From the NCBI GenBank assembly GCA_965242605.1, contig CBDESS010000001.1:1302001-1366000 (forward strand): DNA of 64,000 bases, read 5' to 3'. Both the position numbers and the translations under genes were made by a program. The stretch is from JAAXHF01 sp965242605 (GTDB lineage Bacteria; Desulfobacterota; Binatia; Bin18). Below, in pieces: positions 16,881-25,221 of the stretch (within the stretch, counting starts at the first letter, position 1; each line of letters starts with the position of its first letter). A model generated the notes under the pieces. That model was not told the origin of the DNA and did no database searches. It saw nothing but the letters and a program-made list of their open reading frames with translations.

Positions 16881-18266
16881 ATGACCAGCCCCATGCATAC
16901 CATCCAAGACGCGATCACCTCCGGGCAGGCCGGCCCGGAAGACTATGCCGGACTGCCCCTGCCGGACTCCATGCGAGCCGTCACGACCCACAAAGATGAG
17001 ATCGACATGTTTGATGGTCTGGAATCCTGGGACAAGGACCCCCGGCGCAGCCTGCACCTCGACGAAGTCGCCCCGCCCCAGGTCGGCCCCAACGAAGCCC
17101 TCGTCGCCGTCATGGCCTCGTCCATCAATTTCAACACGGTCTGGAGCGCGATCTTCGAGCCCGTGCCGACCTTTCAGTTTCTGGAGCGGGCGGCCAAGCG
17201 CAGCCCCTGGGATCAGCGCCACGACCTGCCCTACCACATCCTTGGCAGCGACGCCGCCGGCGTGATCCTGCGGGTCGGCCCCGGGGTGACGCTGTTCAAG
17301 CCCGGCGACGAAGTCACCATCCACTGCAACTATGTCGATATGCAGGCCCCGGACGGCCACGACGACTCCATGCTTGACCCCGACCAGCGCATCTGGGGTT
17401 TTGAGACCAACTTTGGCGGCCTGGCCGAAATCGCCCTGGTCCGGGCCAACCAGTTGATGCCCAAACCGCCCCACCTGACCTGGGAAGAAGCCGCCTCCAT
17501 GCCCCTGGTCAACTCCACCTCGTACCGGATGCTGGTCAGCCCGAACGGCAGCCAGATCAAACAGGGCGATATTGTCCTGATCTGGGGCGCGGTCGGCGGG
17601 CTGGGCGGCTTTGCCCTCCAGTATGTGCTGAACGCCGGGGCTTTCCCCATCTGTGTGGTGTCTTCCGCCGACAAGCTCCGGCTGTGCGAAACCATCGGTG
17701 CCCGGTGGGTCATTGACCGCAACGCTCAGGGCTATCAGTTCTGGAACGAAGACGGCTCACAGAATGCGCGCGAGCTGCGTCGCTTTGGCAAAGACATCCG
17801 CGACATGACCGGCGGGGAAGACCCCGATGTGGTCTACGAGCACCCGGGCCGGGAGACCTTTGGGGCCAGCGTCTTTGTGGCTCGCCCGGGCGGCAAGATC
17901 GTGACCTGCGCCTCGACCTCCGGCTATGACCATGAGTACGACAACCGCTATCTGTGGATGAACAAAAAGCAGATTATCGGCTCCCACTTCGCCAACTATC
18001 GTGAAGCCTGGGCGGCCAACCGGCTGGTGGTCAAACGCGCCATTCACCCCCTGCTGTCAGAGACCTATCGGCTGGAGGACACCGGGGAGGCCGCCTTGCA
18101 GGTCCATCACAACAGACAGATCGGCAAAATCGGCGTCCTGTGCCTCGCCCCCCAGGACGGCTTAGGCGTCAGCGACGAAGAAGGCCGGGTACGGCACATC
18201 GGGCAGATCAACCTGTACCGGAACGCCGTCAAGGGCGAGTTCCGCCTGGTGAAAACGGAGCCGTAA
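16881..18266 (+). CDS. ccrA: crotonyl-CoA carboxylase/reductase
   Basis: A 461-residue medium-chain reductase that reduces crotonyl-CoA with NADPH while fixing CO2 to give ethylmalonyl-CoA. Residues known to hold CO2 in this enzyme are all in place: the Asn of SINFNTVW, Phe-Glu of WGFETNFGG, and the His of IGSHFANYREA. The NADPH loop WGAVGGLGGFALQ lies near residue 235. Its presence suggests a full or partial ethylmalonyl-CoA pathway, for C2 assimilation or extender-unit supply. The other pathway genes are not in this window. It lies 23 bases after the FAD oxidase. Confidence 0.95.
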   Translation: MTSPMHTIQDAITSGQAGPEDYAGLPLPDSMRAVTTHKDEIDMFDGLESWDKDPRRSLHLDEVAPPQVGPNEALVAVMASSINFNTVWSAIFEPVPTFQFLERAAKRSPWDQRHDLPYHILGSDAAGVILRVGPGVTLFKPGDEVTIHCNYVDMQAPDGHDDSMLDPDQRIWGFETNFGGLAEIALVRANQLMPKPPHLTWEEAASMPLVNSTSYRMLVSPNGSQIKQGDIVLIWGAVGGLGGFALQYVLNAGAFPICVVSSADKLRLCETIGARWVIDRNAQGYQFWNEDGSQNARELRRFGKDIRDMTGGEDPDVVYEHPGRETFGASVFVARPGGKIVTCASTSGYDHEYDNRYLWMNKKQIIGSHFANYREAWAANRLVVKRAIHPLLSETYRLEDTGEAALQVHHNRQIGKIGVLCLAPQDGLGVSDEEGRVRHIGQINLYRNAVKGEFRLVKTEP

Positions 18267-18309
18267 CGGCCCTCTTGCCGTTTGCCCTGGCCCGTTCTAT
18301 TCCTGGCCC

Positions 18310-18801
18310 ATGCCGTCTGTCACCATCCGTCCGGCCAGCCCCGCCGATGTTGCTACCATCCTGCGCTTCATCAAGAGCCTGGCGGCCTTTGAGCGCGAGC
18401 CCGGGGCGGTCAAGGCAACGACGCAGGACCTGCTGCGCGACGGGTTTGGCCGGCAGCCCGGATTTGAAACCCTGATCGCCGAGCTGGACGGCGTCCCGGC
18501 TGGCTTTGCCCTCTTCTTTCCGACGTACTCCACCTGGGAAGGCACGGCCGGCATTCATCTCGAAGATATCTTTGTTGAGGAAGCGGCCCGCGGCCAGGGG
18601 GTCGGAGAAAAGCTGATGCGGGCGCTGGCCGCCATTGCGGTCGGTCGTGGCTGTGCCCGGCTTGAGCTCCAGGTCCTGGACTGGAACCCGGCCCGGCAGT
18701 TCTACCGCCGCCTCGGTCTGGAGTGCCTGGAGGAATGGCTGTCCTACCGGGTCAGCGGGAAAGCCCTGCGGGCGTTGGCCGGCGATAAGGCCGGGATGTG
18801 A
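18310..18801 (+). CDS. GNAT family N-acetyltransferase
   Basis: A 163-residue acetyltransferase close to the spermidine/diamine acetyltransferase type: VTIRPASPADVATILRFIK at the N-terminus, YSTWEGTAGIHLEDIFV in the middle, and the acetyl-CoA pyrophosphate loop RGQGVGEKLM near residue 97. NPARQFYRRLG is the usual closing motif. It ends the operon, and a hairpin terminator lies downstream at 18913-18939. The substrate is unknown. Confidence 0.88.
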   Translation: MPSVTIRPASPADVATILRFIKSLAAFEREPGAVKATTQDLLRDGFGRQPGFETLIAELDGVPAGFALFFPTYSTWEGTAGIHLEDIFVEEAARGQGVGEKLMRALAAIAVGRGCARLELQVLDWNPARQFYRRLGLECLEEWLSYRVSGKALRALAGDKAGM

Positions 18802-18912
18802 GCAGCCCCTTCCCCAACTGTGGCTGAACCCCCAGGCCAGCTGCGCCCTTGACCAAGCCGCACGCGCCAGGGAAGCGGTTTGGCGGGTTTGTCGGTGACA
18901 CAGGGCTGGCCC

Positions 18913-18939
18913 GACCGACGGGGCCAAATCCCGTCGGTC
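18913..18939 (+). terminator. hairpin terminator between convergent operons
   Basis: A perfect 10-bp stem (GACCGACGGG with CCCGTCGGTC) with a 7-base loop, followed within about 12 bases by six T on the plus strand. It lies between the end of the GNAT gene and the end of the RND gene and could stop transcription from the left; on the other strand the hairpin lacks a T run. Confidence 0.65.
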
Positions 18940-18965
18940 CAGTCAAGCATTTTTTCTGGCGTGGC

Positions 18966-21900
18966 TCAGTCCACAATCGGCTCTTCGCCGACCCCGGCGA
19001 CCTGCGCCGGGCCGGGCGTGCGGCGGAAGCGCAGCCAGACGGCGGCCCGGCGCAGCCGGCCGAGCAGCCGGCTCAGACCGGCTTCCATGTCGTCAAACAG
19101 CGAGTAGGCGACCGGCGTCACCAGCAGGGTAATCAGCAGACACAGGCTTTGCCCGCCAATCACCACCACCGCAATGCCGCGATGGCTCTCGGCCGCCGGC
19201 CCCTGACCGATCAGGATCGGTACCATGCCGGCTACCAGGGCCAGGGTGGTCATCAGAATCGGCCGCAGACGCTCACGGTTGGCCCGCAGGATGGCCTCGT
19301 CACGCGGGATGCCCTGGGCGCGCAGGTTGATCGTATGGTCAATCTGGAGGATCGAGTTCTTCTTCACAATCCCGAACAGCAGCAACATGCCCAGGATCGC
19401 AAACAGGGCCAGATGCTGGTCAAACAGCCACAGGGCCAGCAGGGCAAACGGCACAGCCAGGGGCAGCGACAGCATGATCGTAATGGGGTGGAGAAAGCTC
19501 TCGAACTGGGCGGCCAGAATCATGTACATGCCGATGATCGACAGCAGAAAGGCGAGCTGGAAGCTCTCCATCATCTCGGCAAACATCTTGCCCATGCCCG
19601 AGACGCCGGTCGTGTAGCCGAGCGGCAGGCCCATGTCTTCAACCTTGGCGTCAATGTCGGCAATCGCGTCGCTCAGCGCTTTGCCCTTGGCCAAGTTGGC
19701 CGTCAGCGTAATCTGGCGTTGGCGCTCCTGGCGGTCAATCTGGACCGGGCCGGTGCCCGGAATCATGTCAACCAGGCTGCTGAGTTGGACCTGTCCGACT
19801 GCAGCCGAGGGGATGGCGGCCTGCTGGATGACCTCTGGCCGGTTGCGGCTCTCGGGGGCCAGACGCAGGCGCACATCGTAGAGTTCGTCGCCCTCGCGGT
19901 AGGTGGTGATTTTCTCGCCGGCAACCATGATGCGGATGGTTGAGGCAATATCCGCGGCCTCAACGCCGAGGTCGGAGGACTTGCTGCGGTTGAGGTGGAC
20001 TTGCAGTTCGGGGTTGCCGCCCTCGTAGCTCGAGTCCACGTCGCGCAGACCGGGAATCTGCTGGGCCTCGGTTTTGAGCACTGCGGCGTAGTGTTGCAGG
20101 GTTTCCAGCTCCGGGCCGCGCAGGTTGTACGACACGTCAACGTTCTGCACGCCGCCACCGCTCACCGGCAGAATCTGGTCTACGCTGATGCGCAGGCCGG
20201 GAAAGTCCTGGACCTTCTCCCGGGCCAGGTCCATGACCTGGTGTTGCTTGAGTTCGCGTTCGGTGTAGTGGTCGAGCAGGACGACAATCTTGGCCCTGGT
20301 GACCGACTCGCCAACGACCGAGCCGATCTCGGTCAGCAGATGGGCGACGCCGGGCAGGGGCTGAATCTCGGCCTCAATCTGGCGGGTGACGGTATCGGTC
20401 TGGGCCAGCGAGTAGCCGGGCGGGGTTTTGATGTTGATCTCAAACTCACCCCGGTCATCGCTGGCCATCAGGCTGGGCCGGACCAGGCCGGCGATCGACG
20501 GGGTGGCAACAAACAGCCCCAGGGTCAGACACACGACCACCCAGCGGTGGCGCATGGACCAGGCCAGCATGGCCGTATAGCTGCGGTCAATGAGCCGGTA
20601 GAAGATCGACTCGCGCGATGAATGGGCCTGGTGGTCAATGTTCCTGGGCAGGAAGCGGGCGCACATCATCGGCGTCAGGGTGAACGACACCAGCAGCGAG
20701 ACCATGATGGCAAAGGCCATCGTAAAGCCGAAGCTGCTGAGCCACATGCCAACGATACCTTTGAGGAAGCCGACCGGCACAAAAATTACCACCAGCGACA
20801 GGGTGGTGGCACTCACCGCCAGGCCGACCTCGGCGGTGGCGGCCCGGGCCGCCTCAAACGGGTTCATGTTTTTCTCTTCGATGTAGCGGTAGATGTTTTC
20901 CAGGACGACAATGGCGTCGTCAATCACAATGCCCACGGCCAGGGTCAGGCCGAGCAGCGTGACCCGGTTGAGCGAGTAGCCGGCCGCGGCCAGCAGGGTA
21001 TAGGTGGCAACGATGGAGACCGGGATGGAGACCGCGGCGATAATGGTTGAGCGCAGGTTGCCCAAGAAGAAAAACACGATGATACTGGCAAATATCGAGC
21101 CTAAGATGAGATGCTGCTCAACCTCGTGGACCGAGGCTTTGACAAACTCTGATTGATCGCGGGTGATGCGGGCGTCGAGCCCGGGCGGCAGGAGTTTCTG
21201 GACCTCGGTCAGGCGTTCCTGCAGGGCCTCGACCGCATCTACGGTGTTGGCCCCCGACTGCTTGCGGATCACCAGCGACACGGCGTTCCTGCCATCGTAG
21301 CGGGACAGCGAGCGGGGTTCTTGCACCCCGTCTTCGACCCGGCCGATGTCGGCGATGGTGATTGGCACCCCGTCTCTGGTCGCCACGACAATATCTTCAA
21401 ACTCGCCGACCGACTTGACCCGCCCGAGGGTGCGCAGCACGGTTTCGCCGCTGTCCTGGGTGATCCGTCCGCCGGGAAACTCGACGTTCTGTTTGGCCAG
21501 CGCTTCGGCCACCGTGCGCATCGACAGCCGGTAGGCCATCAGGCGTTCGTGGTCAAGCAAAACCTGAATCTCCCGCTTGCGCCCGCCAATAATGTCAATC
21601 GCCCCCACCCCGGTCACTGACTCCAGCGGCTCCTTGACCTGGTTCTCGGCGATTTCGGTCAGTTCTTTCAGGCTCCGAAAGCCGGAGACCGTAATCGTCG
21701 CAATGGGCGTGGCATCAATGTCAAACTTCTCCACAATCGGCGGGTCAACGTCTTGGGGCAGGTCGGCCAGAACTGTGCCGACCTTGTCGCGGACTTCCTG
21801 GGCGGCAACGCCGAGGTCTTTTTCCAGGACAAACTGGACGATCACCTGCGAGAGCCCTTCGCGTGTCACTGAGCGCAGTTCATCAATGCCGCTGACCGTA

Positions 21901-22115
21901 TTGATGGCCTCCTCGATGATCTTGGTGATCTGGGCCTCAATTTCTTCCGGGCCGGCACCCGGCAAGGTGGTGGTCACGGTGACGACAGGCATCTCGACCT
22001 TGGGCATCAGTTCCAGGGTCAGGCTGCGGTACGAGAACCAGCCGGCCACCACCAGCACGCCGATCAGCATGGTGGCAAAGACCGGCCGGCGAACACAGAT
22101 ATCGGCGAGAATCAT
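18966..22115 (-). CDS. RND efflux transporter permease (HAE1/AcrB-like)
   Basis: A 1049-residue RND pump with twelve membrane helices in two halves and two large periplasmic domains. Visible landmarks are the N-terminal CVRRPVFATMLIG helix, GIVIDDAIVVLENIYRYIE in TM4 with the proton-relay Asp pair, and the second-half helices ending near VVVIGGQSLCLLITLLVTP. It works with the MFP subunit encoded immediately upstream (4-bp overlap). An outer-membrane TolC partner is not in the operon. Substrates are probably hydrophobic drugs or solvents, judged only from the family. Confidence 0.95.
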   Translation of the reverse strand: MILADICVRRPVFATMLIGVLVVAGWFSYRSLTLELMPKVEMPVVTVTTTLPGAGPEEIEAQITKIIEEAINTVSGIDELRSVTREGLSQVIVQFVLEKDLGVAAQEVRDKVGTVLADLPQDVDPPIVEKFDIDATPIATITVSGFRSLKELTEIAENQVKEPLESVTGVGAIDIIGGRKREIQVLLDHERLMAYRLSMRTVAEALAKQNVEFPGGRITQDSGETVLRTLGRVKSVGEFEDIVVATRDGVPITIADIGRVEDGVQEPRSLSRYDGRNAVSLVIRKQSGANTVDAVEALQERLTEVQKLLPPGLDARITRDQSEFVKASVHEVEQHLILGSIFASIIVFFFLGNLRSTIIAAVSIPVSIVATYTLLAAAGYSLNRVTLLGLTLAVGIVIDDAIVVLENIYRYIEEKNMNPFEAARAATAEVGLAVSATTLSLVVIFVPVGFLKGIVGMWLSSFGFTMAFAIMVSLLVSFTLTPMMCARFLPRNIDHQAHSSRESIFYRLIDRSYTAMLAWSMRHRWVVVCLTLGLFVATPSIAGLVRPSLMASDDRGEFEINIKTPPGYSLAQTDTVTRQIEAEIQPLPGVAHLLTEIGSVVGESVTRAKIVVLLDHYTERELKQHQVMDLAREKVQDFPGLRISVDQILPVSGGGVQNVDVSYNLRGPELETLQHYAAVLKTEAQQIPGLRDVDSSYEGGNPELQVHLNRSKSSDLGVEAADIASTIRIMVAGEKITTYREGDELYDVRLRLAPESRNRPEVIQQAAIPSAAVGQVQLSSLVDMIPGTGPVQIDRQERQRQITLTANLAKGKALSDAIADIDAKVEDMGLPLGYTTGVSGMGKMFAEMMESFQLAFLLSIIGMYMILAAQFESFLHPITIMLSLPLAVPFALLALWLFDQHLALFAILGMLLLFGIVKKNSILQIDHTINLRAQGIPRDEAILRANRERLRPILMTTLALVAGMVPILIGQGPAAESHRGIAVVVIGGQSLCLLITLLVTPVAYSLFDDMEAGLSRLLGRLRRAAVWLRFRRTPGPAQVAGVGEEPIVD

Positions 22116-23233
22116 GGGGCCTCCGCGCGGTGAACCTGCACCGCCATGCCGTCGGCCAGACGGCTGAGGCGGCTGACGGCGATCACGTCATCCTGGGCCA
22201 GCCCTTCGGCGATCTCGACCCAGTCCCCGTCCTGAGCCCCGGACCGCACCTCGCGCGAGACAACGATATTGTCCTGCACGACAAAGACCCGTTCCACGCC
22301 GGCGAGGCGGGAGAGGCCGGCGCGCGGAATAAACAGGGCTTCTTCTTCGCCCAGCACCCCGGTGATGTGGGCAAAATAGCCGGGCCGCAGCTTGCGGTCG
22401 GGGTTGGGGATCTCGGCCTCGATCAGCAGGGTGCGCGTCCGGTGGTCAGCCTGGGCGGCCATCCGGGTCAGCCGGCCCTCAAATATCTCGCCCGGCAGGG
22501 CTTCGACCTCGACGCGGAGGGCCATGCCGATGCGGGCCACCGCGGCAAACCGCTCCGGGACAGGCGAGCGCAGCTTGAGCGGATTGACCACCACCACCTC
22601 CAGCAGCTTGGAGGCGGCCTGTTTGTACTCGCCCGGGTTGGCGAAGCGCTGTTGAACAAAGCCCTTGACCGGCGACACAATACGGGTATCGCGCAGGCGT
22701 TTCCTGGCCAGGGCCAGGGCTTTTTTGGCGGTTTCGACCTGGGCGGCGGCGACTTTGTACTCGGCTTCCGCGGTATCGCGGCGCTGGGGAGGAATGATCT
22801 GCTCGGCAAACAACTCTTGAATGCGCTGGTTTTCTGCCTCGGCCCGGATATACAGGGCTTCGGCCTGTTTGACCGCGCTTTCCGCAGTGTCAACCTCAAG
22901 GGCGAGTTCCTCGCGTTCCATCTGGGCCAGGAGCTGGCCGCGGCGGACCTCGTCCCCAAAGTCAACATGGACGGTGCTGACATAGCCGTCCTGCTTGTTG
23001 GACAGAACGACCGTCTCATGGGCAAACAGCGCGCCCTGGCCGCGGCCGGTGCGCTGGACCTGGCGCACGACCGGCGCGGCAACCTGAACGATGAGCCCCG
23101 GGACGGGTGCCTGCTCAGCCTGGCCGGGCTTGGCCGCCTCGGCCTCGGAGACCTTGGGATCTCCGTCCTGGCAGCCGACCGCTACCAGGCCACCCAGGAC
23201 CGCCAGCAGTGGGAGGACCGCTCTGCGTTTCAC
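22112..23233 (-). CDS. RND efflux periplasmic adaptor (MFP) lipoprotein
   Basis: A 373-residue membrane fusion protein. The N-terminus MKRRAVLPLLAVLGGLVAVGC is a lipoprotein signal with Cys 21, so it is anchored in the inner membrane. After it come a biotinyl-lipoyl half (QDGYVSTVHVDFGDEVRRGQ), a helical hairpin (about residues 110-170), the second lipoyl half and the beta-barrel. Overlaps of 4 bp with both tetR and the permease gene show tight translational coupling. Confidence 0.93.
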   Translation of the reverse strand: MKRRAVLPLLAVLGGLVAVGCQDGDPKVSEAEAAKPGQAEQAPVPGLIVQVAAPVVRQVQRTGRGQGALFAHETVVLSNKQDGYVSTVHVDFGDEVRRGQLLAQMEREELALEVDTAESAVKQAEALYIRAEAENQRIQELFAEQIIPPQRRDTAEAEYKVAAAQVETAKKALALARKRLRDTRIVSPVKGFVQQRFANPGEYKQAASKLLEVVVVNPLKLRSPVPERFAAVARIGMALRVEVEALPGEIFEGRLTRMAAQADHRTRTLLIEAEIPNPDRKLRPGYFAHITGVLGEEEALFIPRAGLSRLAGVERVFVVQDNIVVSREVRSGAQDGDWVEIAEGLAQDDVIAVSRLSRLADGMAVQVHRAEAP

Positions 23234-23883
23234 GATGACAACTCCTTATGGCTGCTCTGATTGGAGTTGAGTACCCCATGCATCAGCAGGTCAAGCAGAA
23301 TCTCGGCGTCCTCTGCGGCCGAACGCGCCGTCAGCCCCAAGGCCCGCTGCTGGAAGCATCCCCGCATTGACTCGCTCAGGGCAAAGGCTGAGGCTTCGGT
23401 GTTATGCGGACGGAACACCCCGGCATGAACCGCTTCTTGAAGCGTCTCCTCAATAAACCGGATGTAGTTGAGGTAGAGGTCCAGCGTATGGGACGCCTCG
23501 GGATGGTCCGGCGAGGCGGCCAGCAGGTTGCGCTCGAGCAGCAGCATCTTGAAAAAGTCGCGGTTGGTATCGCTCAGCTCAAGAACGGCTTCAACCAGAC
23601 ACACGATTTTTTCGAGCGGAGCGCTGACTTCTTTCACCTCGGCCCGAACCTGGTTGGTGAAGTTCTCCATGCCCTGTTCAACCGCGGCTTTGAACAACTC
23701 TTCTTTTTTGTGAAAATAGAGATAGATCGTGCCCTTGGCGATCCTGGCCTCTTCTGCGACGCGATCGACGGTCGCCCCCTGAAAGCCGTGCCGCGACACC
23801 ACGCGGCACGTTGCATTCAGAATTTCCCGGACGCGAAACTCGCGCAACATCTCCTCTTTTGTGGTGGCTGAATTTTTAGTCAT
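23230..23883 (-). CDS. TetR/AcrR family regulator of the efflux operon
   Basis: A 217-residue repressor with an N-terminal TetR helix-turn-helix (ILNATCRVVSRHGFQGATVD, then AEEARIAKGTIYLYFHKKEE) and a ligand-binding C-terminal domain. It is the first gene of the leftward tetR-MFP-RND operon and overlaps the MFP gene by 4 bp. An inverted repeat lies 5 bases upstream of its start, so autoregulation is likely, with inducer binding switching the pump on. Confidence 0.92.
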   Translation of the reverse strand: MTKNSATTKEEMLREFRVREILNATCRVVSRHGFQGATVDRVAEEARIAKGTIYLYFHKKEELFKAAVEQGMENFTNQVRAEVKEVSAPLEKIVCLVEAVLELSDTNRDFFKMLLLERNLLAASPDHPEASHTLDLYLNYIRFIEETLQEAVHAGVFRPHNTEASAFALSESMRGCFQQRALGLTARSAAEDAEILLDLLMHGVLNSNQSSHKELSS

Positions 23884-23887
23884 GTGA

Positions 23888-23903
23888 CTGACTATACAGT
23901 CAG
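23888..23903. promoter_or_regulatory. candidate TetR operator (inverted repeat)
   Basis: CTGAC and GTCAG arms separated by TATACA, immediately upstream of the tetR start codon. TetR/AcrR family operators are typically such short palindromes over the promoter of the regulator itself. The assignment rests on position and symmetry alone. Confidence 0.5.
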
Positions 23904-23980
23904 GCGTGAATTGTGGTCAAGCCTCGATCCCTCTTTCCTGGCCTGAAGGCTTGTTCAGGACATCCGACCCGCTCGATATC

Positions 23981-24277
23981 TTATGGCCGAATCACTTCAA
24001 GCTTCAGCCCCGTCGCCCGAACAACCGGAGCGAGCGTTGACCACCGCGGATTGCCCTTTGCCGAGAGCATCCTGTACAGGCTCTTGCGTGGAATCCCCGC
24101 CCGTTTGGCGACCTGCGCCATACCCTTGACCTCGGCGACCTTACGAAGCGATTGCAGGAATACCGCTGGTTCTTCGTCTTCTGCCGCCGCGGTCAGATAT
24201 TCTGCGGCAAAACCCGGGTCTCTCAGTTGTTCGTAGAGCCAGTCGTTGTGCTTTCCCTTCAGGAATTCTTTACTCAT
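23981..24277 (-). CDS. HTH antitoxin-like protein (TIGR02684-type), no toxin beside it
   Basis: A 98-residue DNA-binding protein. Residues about 25-40 read AAAEDEEPAVFLQSLRKVAE and residues 45-75 form a Cro/C1-type helix-turn-helix (GMAQVAKRAGIPRKSLYRML), the pattern of the probable addiction-module antidotes paired with RelE/HigB-type killers. Such toxins normally lie just upstream, but the region 24278-24371 contains no open gene, so the antitoxin appears orphaned. Confidence 0.8.
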   Translation of the reverse strand: MSKEFLKGKHNDWLYEQLRDPGFAAEYLTAAAEDEEPAVFLQSLRKVAEVKGMAQVAKRAGIPRKSLYRMLSAKGNPRWSTLAPVVRATGLKLEVIRP

Positions 24278-24331
24278 TCTATCTTTGGCCTAAGGTCTCA
24301 GATTCCAGTTCTTCAACCGCGCCCCCGCTGT

Positions 24332-24375
24332 GTTTCACTCCTCGGCCGGCCCGAAGGCCAGAGGCTGTGGGTTAG
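24332..24375. repeat. 44-bp CRISPR-like solitary repeat, copy A
   Basis: Begins GTTTCACTCCTC, has a central GGCCCGAAGGCC palindrome (a UUCG-type loop on the minus strand), and ends GGTTAG. It has the same length and layout as copy B at 24878-24921 and shares the first half with copy C at 29323-29366. It overlaps the stop codon of the gene at 24372-24851. Confidence 0.55.
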
Positions 24376-24851
24376 AATGCCTCTCCTTCCTGCTTCTTCT
24401 GCGCCCGATGCTCCTTTAGCCAGCCCCTTATACTGGCAGCATCACGGGTGGCGTACTTTTTCCTCATCGTCCCCCGTTGCTGCTGATTGTTGTATTCCTG
24501 CACCTCTTCGTGTGTCATCTCATCGTATGTCTCCTTCAACTCTTGCTCTCGCTCCTCCAACTCTCGCTCCTCCCGCCGATGCTTCTGCAACCATCGGCGG
24601 GCCGCTTCAGGGCCACGGCCACCATACGCCTGTTTGGTCGGCGCATTCTCCCACAGCCGTTGGAGGCCACGGCGACTAAAAGGATAGTGGTCACGGTCAC
24701 GCTGCCAGGACTCATACTCCCGCTCCGTCATCTCTTCCTGCGTATACTCCTCCTCTTCGCGTTCCAGCTTCCGGATGTGCTCTTTTTGGATCGCTATGGC
24801 CACGACCAGGAACACGAAGATGGCCACTACTATGAAGACCAGAATTTCCAT
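24372..24851 (-). CDS. single-TM, charged coiled-coil-like protein of unknown function
   Basis: A 159-residue protein: a short N-terminus with one membrane helix (LVFIVVAIFVFLVVAIAI), then a highly charged helical tail rich in Glu, Arg and Gln (EREYESWQRDRDHYPFSRRG, REERELEEREQELKETYDEM). The start ATG 24849-24851 follows GGAGGAG; upstream in-frame codons are Arg/Lys-rich and unlikely. It resembles in style the membrane/coiled-coil proteins at 28266-29647. No family is recognised. Confidence 0.6.
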   Translation of the reverse strand: MEILVFIVVAIFVFLVVAIAIQKEHIRKLEREEEEYTQEEMTEREYESWQRDRDHYPFSRRGLQRLWENAPTKQAYGGRGPEAARRWLQKHRREERELEEREQELKETYDEMTHEEVQEYNNQQQRGTMRKKYATRDAASIRGWLKEHRAQKKQEGEAF

Positions 24852-24877
24852 CAGTCTCCTCCTTCTCTTCCTTTCGC

Positions 24878-24921
24878 GTTTCACTTCGCACCCGGCCCGA
24901 AGGCCGGATGCTGTAGGTTAG
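24878..24921. repeat. 44-bp CRISPR-like solitary repeat, copy B
   Basis: Same length and order as copy A: GTTTCACTTCGC, then a perfect CCGGCC-CGAA-GGCCGG palindrome, ending GGTTAG. It lies upstream of the gene at 24372-24851 and 34 bases past the stop of the small frame at 24956-25135. Confidence 0.55.
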
Positions 24922-24955
24922 TCCGTGCAGTTATCGGATCGGGCGGTAGAGGCAA

Positions 24956-25135
24956 TTATTTACCCCCTGACTGTTTTACAGTCGTCAAACGAACCAGGCT
25001 CAAGGCGTTCAAGCCGCGCTGCGATACGCGCAACGGCCTTACTGTCTCGAAGGCCGTTGCGCCAGGCATCTGCCAAGTCTCGCCCACAGGACCGGTATAA
25101 TGCAGGACTTCTACGGGAGAAATCTTCTTGCTCAT
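24956..25135 (-). CDS. possible small protein of 59 residues
   Basis: A short frame starting MSKKISPVEVLHYTGPVGET with GGGAGA 8 bases before the ATG. No family is known. The frame contains a perfect 13-bp inverted repeat at 25028-25062, which is unusual inside a coding sequence and lowers my confidence that this is a protein gene; the segment may instead be a structured RNA. Confidence 0.35.
   Translation of the reverse strand: MSKKISPVEVLHYTGPVGETWQMPGATAFETVRPLRVSQRGLNALSLVRLTTVKQSGGK
25028..25062. repeat. perfect 13-bp inverted repeat
   Basis: GCGCAACGGCCTT at 25028-25040 pairs with AAGGCCGTTGCGC at 25050-25062, with a 9-base loop. There is no T run after it, so it is not a standard terminator. 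Confidence 0.7.
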
Positions 25136-25160
25136 ATGTCTTCTCCCAACGGACGTGATT

Positions 25161-25187
25161 CCTGGGAACGCGGGCATCCTGCCCGCC
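25161..25187. repeat. dispersed palindromic repeat, copy 1
   Basis: CCTGGGAACGCGGGC followed by a short loop and GCCCGC. Three other copies lie at 33066-33092 (same strand), 37023-37048 and 39822-39847 (opposite strand). It is an interspersed GC-rich hairpin, always between genes. Confidence 0.75.
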
Positions 25188-25221
25188 TGTCCCTCTTCAC
25201 CACAGACACACGGATGTGAGC

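Noticed and set aside
18849..19943. A 364-codon plus-strand frame
   Set aside because: Antisense to the RND permease gene, with the Gln/Asp/His-rich composition of a shadow frame.
22130..23260. A 376-codon plus-strand frame
   Set aside because: Antisense to the MFP adaptor gene; a GC-rich shadow frame without a ribosome binding site.
24278..24371. A toxin gene beside the antitoxin-like protein
   Set aside because: Too short and no open frame resembling RelE or HigB.
24332..24921. A CRISPR array
   Set aside because: The two repeat-like units are about 500 bases apart with a gene between them; there are no regular spacers and no cas genes in the window.
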